This document shows, in pieces, positions 56,479 through 64,000 of a stretch of DNA of 64,000 nt. Position 1 is the stretch's first letter. Each line of letters begins with the position of its first letter. The position numbers and the translations under genes were made by a program. The stretch lies in the NCBI GenBank assembly GCA_903819975.1, contig CAIJFI010000002.1:1-64000 (forward strand), given 5' to 3'. Under the pieces are notes generated by a model that was given only the letters and a program-made list of their open reading frames with translations, searched no databases and was not told the DNA's origin. Origin of the DNA: an uncultured Bacteroidota bacterium (GTDB lineage: Bacteria; Bacteroidota; Bacteroidia; Chitinophagales; Chitinophagaceae).

Positions 56479-57732
56479 CTATTTATTTGCCATATCAGGA
56501 ATCTCATTCACCTTATATGCGCCAGCATCTAATTTAGCTTTCGTTTCACTAAATGCTTTTAAGGTTAAATCTATCTCCTCTTGGGTATGCACTGCTGTAG
56601 GAATTAATCTATAAATGATATGGCCTTTGGGTATCACTGGATAAACTACAATTGAACAGAATATTTTATAGTTTTCTCTAATGTCCATAACCATAGCGGT
56701 AGCTTCTTCTACTCCACCTTTCATGTATACAGGAGTTACTACTGAATCGGTTTTACCAATATCAAACCCTTTTTCTTTCAAACCATTTTGCAATGACAAA
56801 GCATTCTTCCAAAGATTTTCTTTTAATTCAGGTTTAGATCTTAATAATTCCAAACGCTTTAAGTTTCCAACCACATATGGCATTGGCAAACTTTTCGCAA
56901 ATATTTGTGAACGAATATTGTAACGGATATAATCAATAATAGTACGTGGTCCAGCCATAAATGCGCCAATGGAAGCCATACTCTTAGCAAAAGTAGAAAA
57001 ATATAAATCTATATCATCCTGACAACCTTGCTCCTCACCAGCACCAGCACCTGTTTTTCCTAAGGTACCAAAACCATGTGCATCGTCTACTAATAAACGA
57101 AAAGGCACTTTCTTTTTTAATGCTGCAATTTCTTTTAATTTTCCCTGATCACCTGCCATACCAAAAACACCCTCAGTGATTACTAAAATACCACCGCCTT
57201 GTTTTTCGGCTAAAGCTTGTGCTCTTGCCAATTGTTTATCGCAATCTTCAACATCATTATGTTTAAATACAAATCTGTGTCCAGGAATCATTCTTAACGC
57301 ATCTATAATACATGCATGACACTCCGCATCATACACCACCACATCATGACGACCACAAATTGCATCAATTGCACTCATGATACCTTGGTAGCCATAGTTC
57401 ATTAAAATAGAATCTTCCTTATGTACAAATTCGGCTAATTCTTTTTCCAATTGCTCATGCAAATCACTATTTCCACTCATCATTCTAGCACCCATAGGTA
57501 AAGCCAATCCATATTGCGCACTACCTTCGGCATCTGCTTTTCTTACCTCAGGATGATTTGCAAGGCCCAAATAGTTATTTAAGCTCCATACAATCATTTC
57601 CTTACCTCTAAACTTCATTTTTGAGCCAACTTCTCCTTCTAATTTCGGGAAAGCAAAATAACCATGTGCTCTTTCACGATGTTGACCAATGGGTCCGTAA
57701 TTTTTGATTAAACGCTCAAAGATGTCTGCCAT
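56479..57732 (-). CDS. Alpha-oxoamine synthase family PLP enzyme (serine palmitoyltransferase-like)
   Basis: 417 residues, class I/II fold. Visible residues are the PLP-stacking His139 in DAECHACIIDAL, the PLP-nitrogen Asp216 in LLVDDAHGFG, and the Schiff-base Lys250 in YFSTFAKSMASIGAF. The N-terminus has NNYLGLANHPEV, typical of the family that joins an amino acid to an acyl-CoA with loss of CO2. Members include serine palmitoyltransferase, glycine C-acetyltransferase and AONS. Bacteroidota make sphingolipids, and no biotin or threonine-degradation genes are nearby, so the sphingolipid role is favoured, but the substrate is inference. A TAAATTTG promoter box lies 20 bp upstream. The gene is divergent from the PafA-like gene. 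Confidence 0.87.
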   Translation of the reverse strand: MADIFERLIKNYGPIGQHRERAHGYFAFPKLEGEVGSKMKFRGKEMIVWSLNNYLGLANHPEVRKADAEGSAQYGLALPMGARMMSGNSDLHEQLEKELAEFVHKEDSILMNYGYQGIMSAIDAICGRHDVVVYDAECHACIIDALRMIPGHRFVFKHNDVEDCDKQLARAQALAEKQGGGILVITEGVFGMAGDQGKLKEIAALKKKVPFRLLVDDAHGFGTLGKTGAGAGEEQGCQDDIDLYFSTFAKSMASIGAFMAGPRTIIDYIRYNIRSQIFAKSLPMPYVVGNLKRLELLRSKPELKENLWKNALSLQNGLKEKGFDIGKTDSVVTPVYMKGGVEEATAMVMDIRENYKIFCSIVVYPVIPKGHIIYRLIPTAVHTQEEIDLTLKAFSETKAKLDAGAYKVNEIPDMANK

Positions 57733-57751
57733 ATAGTATTAATTAGTCATG

Positions 57752-57759
57752 CAAATTTA
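57752..57759 (-). promoter_or_regulatory. Putative -7 promoter box (TAAATTTG) of the alpha-oxoamine synthase gene
   Basis: Exact TAnnTTTG match on the minus strand, 20 bp upstream of the ATG at 57732, in the 92-bp divergent gap. Confidence 0.45.
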
Positions 57760-57824
57760 ATATTTTTTTGCCTTTAAAGCGTTAATAAATAGCTTAAATT
57801 GCATACTTATAAACTCTTAGCTAT

Positions 57825-59471
57825 ATGCGCATTATAACTTTGTTAAGTATTTGTTTAATTACACTTACTTCAAATGCTCAAAAACCAAGTACAACGGCTA
57901 AAACAAGCCAAAAACCCAAATTAGTAGTAGGGATTGTTGTAGATCAGATGAGATGGGATTATGTAAACAAATTCAAACCTTTCTTTAAAAGTAAAAATGG
58001 GTTTTTACACTTTGTAAACGAAGGCGCAAGCTGTGATAACACGCTTATTCCTTATGTCCCAACCGTAACCGCTTGTGGTCATACCTGTGTTTATACAGGA
58101 AGCGTGCCTGCATTACATGGCATTGCTGGCAATATGTGGTATGATAATGTAAAACAACGCCAAGTATATTGTGTAGAAGATGCTTCGGTGCAAACAGTAG
58201 GTAGCACTAATAATGCAGCTGGACAAATGAGTCCGGTGAATGTTTGGACAAGTACTATTGGAGATGAACTAAAATTAGCAACTAACTTTAAAAGTAAAGT
58301 AATAGGCGTTTCGCTTAAAGACCGTGGAGCAATTATTCCAGCGGGACATGCTGCCGATGCTGCTTACTGGTATGACACTAAGTCGGGCAACTTTATTAGC
58401 TCAACTTATTATGCACCTAGTTTGCCTAGTTGGTTAACAAAATACAATAGCGAACATCATGTAGATAGCTTGTATAAAAAAGGCTGGAATCTAAGCTTAG
58501 CTAACAGTGTTTACGAAAATAATTGTGATGGAGACGAGAATGTTTATGAAGCTACTCCTTTTGGAAAAGAAGCAAAACATTTCCCTTACGATTTGTCAGC
58601 GTTTATTGGCAAAGATTATTCAAAAGTGGCAAGCACTCCTCATGGAAATAATTTAGTAATTGATATTGCAAAACAAGCTTTGATTAATGAAAAATTGGGC
58701 GCTGATAGTATTACCGATTTGTTAGCTGTGAGCTTTTCTTCACCAGACTATATTGGACATTCATTTGGCCCTAATTCTTGGGAAACCCTTGATGGCTATG
58801 TAAAATTAGATGAAATATTGGCCGACTTTTTTAGCTTTCTAGACAAGCAAGTTGGCAAGGATAATTACACAGTTTTTTTAACAGCCGATCATGCTGTTGC
58901 CAATATCCCGGCATTTGCAAAAAAACATAATTTACCAGGTGACAACTATGATGATGGCGCTATTAAAAATGATATCGTTGCATGTTTAAATGCCAATAAC
59001 TTAAATCCTAAATTAGTTTCATTTGTAGGAGAATACAATATATATTTTAATCATCCTTTAATGGATAGCTTACATATTAGCAATGAAAGCTTAACAAGTA
59101 TTGTTACTAATTATCTTGAGAAAAAATCACAGGTATTACAAGTAGTTGAAAGTCGCAAAGCTGCAATTGCCCCATTACCTCAATTTGCTAGAGAAAGAAT
59201 TATAAACGGATACAATAGTCAAAGAGGTGGCGACTTAGTACTGGTGGCTAAATCGGGCGTGGTAGATGGCTTCCCTACTGGAACTAGCCACGGAGTATTG
59301 TACAACTATGATGCTCATATTCCTTTCTTATTAGTAGGCAACGGCATTAAGCATGGCGCTATCAATACGCCAACTTACATGACGGACATCGCTCCTACTA
59401 TTAGTACTTTATTAGGCATTCAAATGCCAAGTGGATCAATTGGAAAGCCAGTATTAGAAGTGTTAAAATAA
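57825..59471 (+). CDS. PafA-type alkaline phosphatase
   Basis: 548 residues with a signal peptide (to about 19, TSNAQ); probably periplasmic or outer-membrane associated. The metal site starts VVDQMRWDY. Aligning with the Elizabethkingia enzyme as I remember it, the nucleophile is Thr82 (VPTVTACGHT), Asn103 lies 21 residues later (HGIAGNMWYD), and Lys165/Arg167 occur in SLKDRGAI. The same spacing holds Thr79, Asn100, Lys162 and Arg164 there. The remaining ligands are in SFSSPDYIGHSFGP and FLTADHAV, and near GTSHG. This set marks a phosphate monoesterase rather than a diesterase. It would release phosphate from organic esters. Regulation by phosphate is plausible, but I see no PHO-type box. 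Confidence 0.93.
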   Translation: MRIITLLSICLITLTSNAQKPSTTAKTSQKPKLVVGIVVDQMRWDYVNKFKPFFKSKNGFLHFVNEGASCDNTLIPYVPTVTACGHTCVYTGSVPALHGIAGNMWYDNVKQRQVYCVEDASVQTVGSTNNAAGQMSPVNVWTSTIGDELKLATNFKSKVIGVSLKDRGAIIPAGHAADAAYWYDTKSGNFISSTYYAPSLPSWLTKYNSEHHVDSLYKKGWNLSLANSVYENNCDGDENVYEATPFGKEAKHFPYDLSAFIGKDYSKVASTPHGNNLVIDIAKQALINEKLGADSITDLLAVSFSSPDYIGHSFGPNSWETLDGYVKLDEILADFFSFLDKQVGKDNYTVFLTADHAVANIPAFAKKHNLPGDNYDDGAIKNDIVACLNANNLNPKLVSFVGEYNIYFNHPLMDSLHISNESLTSIVTNYLEKKSQVLQVVESRKAAIAPLPQFARERIINGYNSQRGGDLVLVAKSGVVDGFPTGTSHGVLYNYDAHIPFLLVGNGIKHGAINTPTYMTDIAPTISTLLGIQMPSGSIGKPVLEVLK

Positions 59472-59500
59472 TTACCTTGTAATACAAAATAGATATATAA

Positions 59501-59532
59501 AAAACCCGGTAGTGATTAGCTACCGGGTTTTT
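59501..59532. terminator. Bidirectional terminator between the PafA-like gene and icd
   Basis: AAAACCCGGTAG (59501-59512) and CTACCGGGTTTT (59520-59531) form a perfect 12-bp stem with a 7-nt loop. The ends are A-rich on the left and T-rich on the right, so the same hairpin works for transcripts from either side. Confidence 0.9.
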
Positions 59533-59552
59533 AGTTTTATTGAACTTCTTGA

Positions 59553-60782
59553 CTATGCTAGTTTCTTTTGCAAGTTTGCATCCAACGCATCCAAGAACTC
59601 TTCGGTGTAAACATAGTGATCACCATGTTTAACTTTGTTTCCATGAACACATACTGCTAAATCCTTAGTCATAATTCCAGACTCAACTGTTTCCACACAA
59701 ACTTCTTCTAAAGCTTTTGAGAAACGAATTAATTCTTGGTTATTATCTAATTGACCTCTGAATTCTAAACCTCTAGTCCATGCAAAGATAGACGCAATAG
59801 GGTTTGTAGAAGTTCTGTTTCCTTTTTGGTGTTCGCGGAAGTGACGAGTCACAGTTCCGTGCGCTGCTTCTGCTTCCATTACTTTACCATCTGGTGTAAT
59901 TAAAGTAGAAGTCATTAAACCTAAAGATCCAAAACCTTGAGCAACAGTATCAGATTGTACGTCACCATCGTAGTTTTTACAAGCCCATACAAAATTACCA
60001 TTCCATTTTAAAGCACTAGCCACCATATCATCAATTAAACGGTGCTCATAAGTGATACCTGCAGCATCATACTTAGCTTTAAATTCTCCTTGGTAAACTT
60101 CTTCAAAAATATCTTTAAATCGACCATCATATTTTTTCAAGATGGTATTTTTTGTAGATAAATATAAAGGCCATTTTTTAGCCAATGCTTGGTTAAAACA
60201 AGCGCGCGCAAAACCATATATACTTTCGTCAGTATTGTACATTGCCATTGCAACGCCATCTCCTTTATAATTAAACACTTCAAATTCTTGGTTGTTGCCA
60301 TCCTCACCTTCAAATTTGATAGTTAATTTACCTTTCCCTTTTGTTACAAAGTCGGTAGCACGGTATTGATCACCAAATGCATGACGACCAATACAAATTG
60401 GAGCAGTCCAGTTTGGCACTAAACGAGGAACATTGTTACAAACAATTGGCTCACGGAATACAGTACCATCTAAGATGTTACGGATTGTTCCATTAGGGCT
60501 CTTCCACATTTGTTTTAACTTGAATTCTTCAACTCTTTGTTCGTCAGGAGTAATAGTAGCACATTTGATACCTACACCATATTGCTTAATTGCATTGGCA
60601 GCATCTACAGTTACTTGGTCGTTCGTTTCATCACGATACTCCATCCCTAAGTCATAATATTTAATATCAATGTCTAAATAAGGCAGGATTAACTTGTCCT
60701 TAATAAACTTCCAAATAATCCTAGTCATTTCATCTCCATCCAATTCTACAACTGGATTGGCAACTTTAATTTTTTGTCCCAT
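59553..60782 (-). CDS. icd: NADP-dependent isocitrate dehydrogenase (eukaryote-like subfamily)
   Basis: 409 residues. The start [19 protein letters not shown] and [31 protein letters not shown] mark the homodimeric NADP-IDH group shared with eukaryotic cytosolic and mitochondrial enzymes, not the E. coli-type Icd. The substrate-binding SPNGTIRN, the metal-binding Asp in [12 protein letters not shown] and YDGDVQSD, and the NADP-binding [16 protein letters not shown] are visible. It oxidises isocitrate to 2-oxoglutarate in the TCA cycle. It has its own promoter region with a perfect inverted repeat overlapping the -7 box, so dedicated control is likely. Confidence 0.97.
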   Translation of the reverse strand: MGQKIKVANPVVELDGDEMTRIIWKFIKDKLILPYLDIDIKYYDLGMEYRDETNDQVTVDAANAIKQYGVGIKCATITPDEQRVEEFKLKQMWKSPNGTIRNILDGTVFREPIVCNNVPRLVPNWTAPICIGRHAFGDQYRATDFVTKGKGKLTIKFEGEDGNNQEFEVFNYKGDGVAMAMYNTDESIYGFARACFNQALAKKWPLYLSTKNTILKKYDGRFKDIFEEVYQGEFKAKYDAAGITYEHRLIDDMVASALKWNGNFVWACKNYDGDVQSDTVAQGFGSLGLMTSTLITPDGKVMEAEAAHGTVTRHFREHQKGNRTSTNPIASIFAWTRGLEFRGQLDNNQELIRFSKALEEVCVETVESGIMTKDLAVCVHGNKVKHGDHYVYTEEFLDALDANLQKKLA

Positions 60783-60792
60783 ATCTTTTAAA

Positions 60793-60816
60793 ATTTTGTA
60801 CGCAAATGTACAAAAT
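60793..60816 (-). promoter_or_regulatory. Inverted repeat ATTTTGTAC-N6-GTACAAAAT overlapping the icd promoter
   Basis: The 9-bp arms (60793-60801 and 60808-60816) are perfect and the spacer is 6 bp. The minus-strand -7 box TACATTTG (60803-60810) lies inside the repeat, and the ATG is 11 bp beyond it. A dimeric repressor bound here would block polymerase. The same half-site TTTTGTAC also occurs as a palindrome in the response-regulator leader and upstream of the giant surface gene. Confidence 0.6.
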
Positions 60817-60861
60817 GTAGCATTAAAATGAATGATTCTGCTCAGTTAATAGCCCTGTAAA

Positions 60862-62754
60862 CTAGTCATTTACAATTAAAACCGGTATTGTCACTTTATG
60901 GCGAACCGACTCGATGGTTTCTCCAAAAAGATAGTCCTTCCAACCCTGGTGTTTATGCGCTCCCATTACTAACAATTGTGCGTCTTTTTCATTTACAATT
61001 CGGACAATCTCCTTAACCCTACTTTGATAACCTAATGCTGTTATTGCTTTATAACCTTTTGCTTGCAAGGCTGCCACATAAGCATTTAATCGTTCTTGAT
61101 CTTTTCTTGATTCAGCATCGTCACTTGCATCTAATAAATATTTAGCAGTAGCACTTTCCACTACATGTATGAAAATAAATTCGGTGGTGGGTTGTGTTGG
61201 ATTTTCTTGCAAATTAAATGCATGGGCAATAGCCGTTTTAATTAACTTTTTATCACTAATTGAAAAATCAACTGCAATTGCTATCCTATTTACTGGAGTT
61301 GGTTGCGTCCAATCTAGTTCCACATTATCTCCATGAAAATCGGTTTCTCCCAATGCTATGGTTTTATTAATAAGTGGATAAATAGTGATATACACTAACA
61401 ACCCAACAAAAAACAATACAAATAATACAATGAAAAATTTTAATACAAAATGATTGGTTTGCGACATGAAATTTGAAACAAAATCAAAAACCAAATGGCC
61501 ATTTAAATAAACAAGCACTGCAGCAACCAACCATGCTAGTATTTTAATTTTCCAATTAATTGCAAATTCCCCCATTGTAGTTTTATCACTTACAAAATGA
61601 ATTAATGGAATTACTGCATAGCCCAACTGTAAACTTAAAATTACTTGACTAAATATCAACAACGCATCCACCCTTTCTTCGCCCATAATTCCAATAACTA
61701 ATACTGCAGGAATAATAGCCACCAAACGGGTTATAAGCCTTCTGATCCATGGGTTTAATCTTAATTTTAAATATCCTTCCATCACAATCTGTCCTGCCAA
61801 AGTTCCGGTTACTGTTGAACTCTGCCCTGCTGCAATTAATGCGACTGCAAATAAGATAGGTGCCATTTTTGATCCAAGCAATGGTGCTAATAAAGCATGT
61901 GCGTCTTCTATTTTGGCCACTTGCTGATGACCAGTTGCAAAAAAAGCTGTTGCAGCCAAAATCAAAATAGCTGCATTCACAAAAAATGCGGCGTTTAATG
62001 CAACAGCACTATCAATGAAATTATAAAATATTGATTTTCTAATTCCTTCTGCATTCCGATTTATTTTTCTTGTTTGTACTAAAGCCGAGTGCAGGTACAA
62101 ATTATGCGGCATTACTGTAGCACCAATTATACCTACAGCAATATATAAAGCTTGAGGGTTTAGTTTAGATGGGATAAATCCTTTTATTGCTTGTGACAAA
62201 TCGGGTTTTGCTATAAACAATTGTATAAAGAAACTAAACCCAATAGTCGCTACTAATAAAATAATAAAAGCTTCCATTTTACGAATGCCATAGCGTTGTA
62301 AGAATAAAAACAAAAAGGTATCTGTAACAGTAATTAAGGTACCATACATCATAGGTAGCCCTGTTAACAATTTAATCCCAATAGCCATGCCTAATACTTC
62401 CGCTAAATCCGTGGCCGCTATAGCTAATTCTGCTAAAATATATAATGACAGATTCACTAGTGGCGGATAAGTTTCTCTATTTACTTGTGCCAAATCCAAA
62501 CGTCTAACTATGCCTAAACGCGCACTTAAACTCTGTAATAATATTGCCATTAAATTACTCAACAATAAAATCCAAATTAGCTGATATCCAAAAGCTGCGC
62601 CTCCAGCCAAATCAGTAGCCCAATTACCTGGATCCATATAACCCACACTTACTAAGTAAGCTGGGCCAATAAATGCCATCAATTTTCGCCAGCCCACTTT
62701 TTGCTCAACTTGGACAGACTCATTTAGGGTATCTAGTGATTTTTCGGGTTTCAT
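60862..62754 (-). CDS. Nramp-family divalent metal transporter fused to a UspA domain
   Basis: 630 residues. Residues about 25-450 form an 11-helix Nramp transporter with the metal-binding DPGNW (41-45) in helix 1 and MPHN in helix 6 (about 213-222), both needed for Mn2+/Fe2+ transport with protons. A last membrane helix is followed by a cytoplasmic universal stress protein domain (about 490-630, from RIAIAVDFS to VLIVND). It carries the ATP-binding-type motif MGAHKHQGWKDYLFGETIESV with G-x-x-G-like spacing, although the first Gly pair is altered to AHKHQG. Stand-alone MntH lacks this tail. The USP part may sense ATP or stress and tune uptake, which is inference. The gene is divergent from the lipoprotein gene. 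Confidence 0.94.
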   Translation of the reverse strand: MKPEKSLDTLNESVQVEQKVGWRKLMAFIGPAYLVSVGYMDPGNWATDLAGGAAFGYQLIWILLLSNLMAILLQSLSARLGIVRRLDLAQVNRETYPPLVNLSLYILAELAIAATDLAEVLGMAIGIKLLTGLPMMYGTLITVTDTFLFLFLQRYGIRKMEAFIILLVATIGFSFFIQLFIAKPDLSQAIKGFIPSKLNPQALYIAVGIIGATVMPHNLYLHSALVQTRKINRNAEGIRKSIFYNFIDSAVALNAAFFVNAAILILAATAFFATGHQQVAKIEDAHALLAPLLGSKMAPILFAVALIAAGQSSTVTGTLAGQIVMEGYLKLRLNPWIRRLITRLVAIIPAVLVIGIMGEERVDALLIFSQVILSLQLGYAVIPLIHFVSDKTTMGEFAINWKIKILAWLVAAVLVYLNGHLVFDFVSNFMSQTNHFVLKFFIVLFVLFFVGLLVYITIYPLINKTIALGETDFHGDNVELDWTQPTPVNRIAIAVDFSISDKKLIKTAIAHAFNLQENPTQPTTEFIFIHVVESATAKYLLDASDDAESRKDQERLNAYVAALQAKGYKAITALGYQSRVKEIVRIVNEKDAQLLVMGAHKHQGWKDYLFGETIESVRHKVTIPVLIVND

Positions 62755-62794
62755 GATATGTAAATTTAATCATAAAAGCTTTTGTGTAACTCAG

Positions 62795-62817
62795 TTTGAT
62801 AGTCTAATTTTATCAAA
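62795..62817. promoter_or_regulatory. Inverted repeat TTTGATA-N9-TATCAAA in the Nramp/lipoprotein divergent gap
   Basis: Perfect 7-bp arms (62795-62801, 62811-62817) in the 72-bp gap, 41 bp from the Nramp ATG and 9 bp from the lipoprotein ATG. The size fits an operator for a dimeric metal-responsive repressor, but it does not match a Fur or MntR consensus I can quote. Confidence 0.35.
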
Positions 62818-62826
62818 AACTACGGA

Positions 62827-63783
62827 ATGCGTAAATGGTGCTTTATTGGACTTATGAGTCTACTTTTTGCTTGTGGTGAACAACCAACCGATTTAACGGG
62901 CAATACCCCTATTAAGATCAACGACTTTAATAAGGTTTTTAAAGAAGCGAATTTACCTATTACAATAACCGATTCCAGTTTTAAGCATGCTGACGATAGC
63001 ATTGTAATTGAAAGAAAAGCCTTAGCACAATTTTTGCCTGATAGCACTATTGATATAATCATTGATTGGGGAAACAAAAAAAATAAGCCAAGTATTCATC
63101 CCTATTTACGCATTGAAAAAGAAACCGAATACTATTTATTGTTAAATGTTAAATATCCAAAAAAACGTGAGATTGTTGCATTGGTTTTTAATAAGAAAAA
63201 TAAATATTTAGACGCTAAAGTAATTACTGATTTTTCTGATGAAAATAGAAATTCAACAAAGTATGGTAAGTCGTTAAACATTAACCACGAACCTTCCTTT
63301 ACAGTAGAAGAAAATATTGTACACTCTCAAGGCAACACAAGCTTTGAGAAAAAAGCATGGGCATATACCGATAGTAGCTTTAGAATCATATATTTTGATA
63401 GCAATAAGAAGCCAGAGAATAAAGTAATCATAAACCCAATTGACACTATTCTAACTAGTAAAAATGTGTACAGTGGCAATTATGGTGGTGATGCTAAAAA
63501 TTTCATTTCACTTCGTGATAATGGTGCACCTAATAAATACCAGTTTTTTATTCATTTTGAAAAGAACGAAGGCAATTGTATTGGTGAACTAAAAGGTGTT
63601 TTAAACTTCACAAATAATAAAGCCACCTATAACGAAAAAGGCGACGCTTGTATCGTACACTTTACTATTAATGGGAATAATATTACCATTAAAGAGGACG
63701 GGAATTGTGGAAATCACAGAGGAATGACATGCTATTTTAACGACAATTTTGACAAGATTAGGAAGGCAAAAAAGAAGAAATAA
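62827..63783 (+). CDS. Uncharacterised lipoprotein
   Basis: 318 residues. A short lipoprotein signal (RKWCFIGLMSLLFAC) has its modified Cys at residue 16, followed by GEQPTD, so it is probably lipid-anchored in the envelope. The rest is strand-rich and hydrophilic with a repeated Asp-Ser pattern. A C-terminal part (about 210-318) with ENEGNCIGELKGVLNF, GDACIVHF and EDGNCGNHRGMTCYF carries four to five cysteines that could form disulfides. The end is strongly basic (KIRKAKKKK). I do not recognise a family. It is divergent from the Nramp-USP gene and 109 bp upstream of the phosphorylase gene. Confidence 0.78.
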   Translation: MRKWCFIGLMSLLFACGEQPTDLTGNTPIKINDFNKVFKEANLPITITDSSFKHADDSIVIERKALAQFLPDSTIDIIIDWGNKKNKPSIHPYLRIEKETEYYLLLNVKYPKKREIVALVFNKKNKYLDAKVITDFSDENRNSTKYGKSLNINHEPSFTVEENIVHSQGNTSFEKKAWAYTDSSFRIIYFDSNKKPENKVIINPIDTILTSKNVYSGNYGGDAKNFISLRDNGAPNKYQFFIHFEKNEGNCIGELKGVLNFTNNKATYNEKGDACIVHFTINGNNITIKEDGNCGNHRGMTCYFNDNFDKIRKAKKKK

Positions 63784-63892
63784 TCCACAAAAGGGCATTT
63801 CAAACGATTGTTATTCACACCTTAATGTGTATTAAGTACATTTTAGGTAAATACCATTATATTGCACACAAATTAACAAACGCCCTATAACT

Positions 63893-64000
63893 ATGAGTTT
63901 TAGAAATTACCAGGTGCCTTACAAAATAAACGAACAGTTTAAGAAAAAGGCAGCTTACTTTTCTATGGAATTTGCCATCCACCAACCTTTAAAAATTTAC
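63893..64000 (+). CDS. glgP: Alpha-glucan (glycogen/starch) phosphorylase, first 36 codons
   Basis: Only the N-terminus is in the window: MSFRNYQVPYKINEQFKKKA, then AYFSMEFAIHQPLKIY. The latter is the start of the phosphorylase core (YFSMEFxxxxxLxIYSGGLG) of the shorter alpha-glucan phosphorylases common in Bacteroidota. The enzyme would release glucose-1-phosphate from glycogen. The active site and PLP lysine lie beyond the right edge. The call rests on this short motif. Confidence 0.8.
   Translation, partial: MSFRNYQVPYKINEQFKKKAAYFSMEFAIHQPLKIY

Overview
The window is AT-rich and dense, and it comes from a member of the Bacteroidota, most likely Chitinophagaceae or a close relative. The evidence is two proteins ending in a type IX secretion system (T9SS) type-B sorting domain, a PorP/SprF-family protein, several start-proximal TAnnTTTG promoter boxes in place of classical -10/-35 elements, an alpha-oxoamine synthase of the serine-palmitoyltransferase kind, a PafA-type phosphatase and DUF3078/DUF4294 proteins. 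Genus level is inference. I see no tRNA, rRNA, CRISPR array, insertion sequence or prophage.

Region 1 (1-19119, minus strand) is one uninterrupted reading frame that runs off the left edge. It is the N-terminal 6373 residues of a giant secreted modular surface protein. In N-to-C order it holds a signal peptide, a lectin-like head, about seven calcium-binding (thrombospondin-3-like) blocks alternating with lectin/discoidin-like inserts, a long run of Ig-like and SprB-like domains, four copies of a roughly 890-bp cadherin-like super-repeat, and then nearly identical 261-bp tandem repeats at the edge. Directly upstream on the same strand are a periplasmic-sensing histidine kinase and a LuxR-type response regulator (19287-22887), preceded by an intergenic region rich in palindromes.

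Region 2 (23187-24615, plus) holds a 76-residue orphan protein, rlmH and a rhomboid protease. Region 3 (24627-33704, minus) is a three-gene surface operon: two long IgGFc-binding-domain/PKD/type-B-CTD proteins flank a PorP/SprF protein, with junctions of 1 bp. Region 4 (33787-40567, minus) is housekeeping: tilS, glnS, a DUF4294 protein, the cytochrome c maturation gene ccmF and a ccmE with a cysteine heme-ligand motif.

Region 5 (40632-46335, plus) is a tight six-gene run: membrane protein, radical SAM enzyme of unknown function, EamA and TSUP transporters, TonB-like protein and folC. Region 6 (46341-49877) has a YfiT/DinB enzyme and an ABC ATPase divergent from purK, then a DUF3078 protein. 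Region 7 (50072-56473, plus) is miaB, a sigma-54-type activator, lptE, a TPR protein and secG with a terminator, then mltG and a YihY protein. Region 8 (56479-64000) has the alpha-oxoamine synthase, a PafA-like phosphatase, a bidirectional terminator, icd with a palindromic promoter, an Nramp-UspA fusion, a lipoprotein, and the first 36 codons of an alpha-glucan phosphorylase.

The most distinctive part is the cell-surface block at 1-33704: a giant repetitive adhesin-like protein next to a two-component system, plus a compact operon pairing two secreted IgGFc-domain proteins with an outer-membrane T9SS partner. Functional coupling between these parts is inferred from position only.
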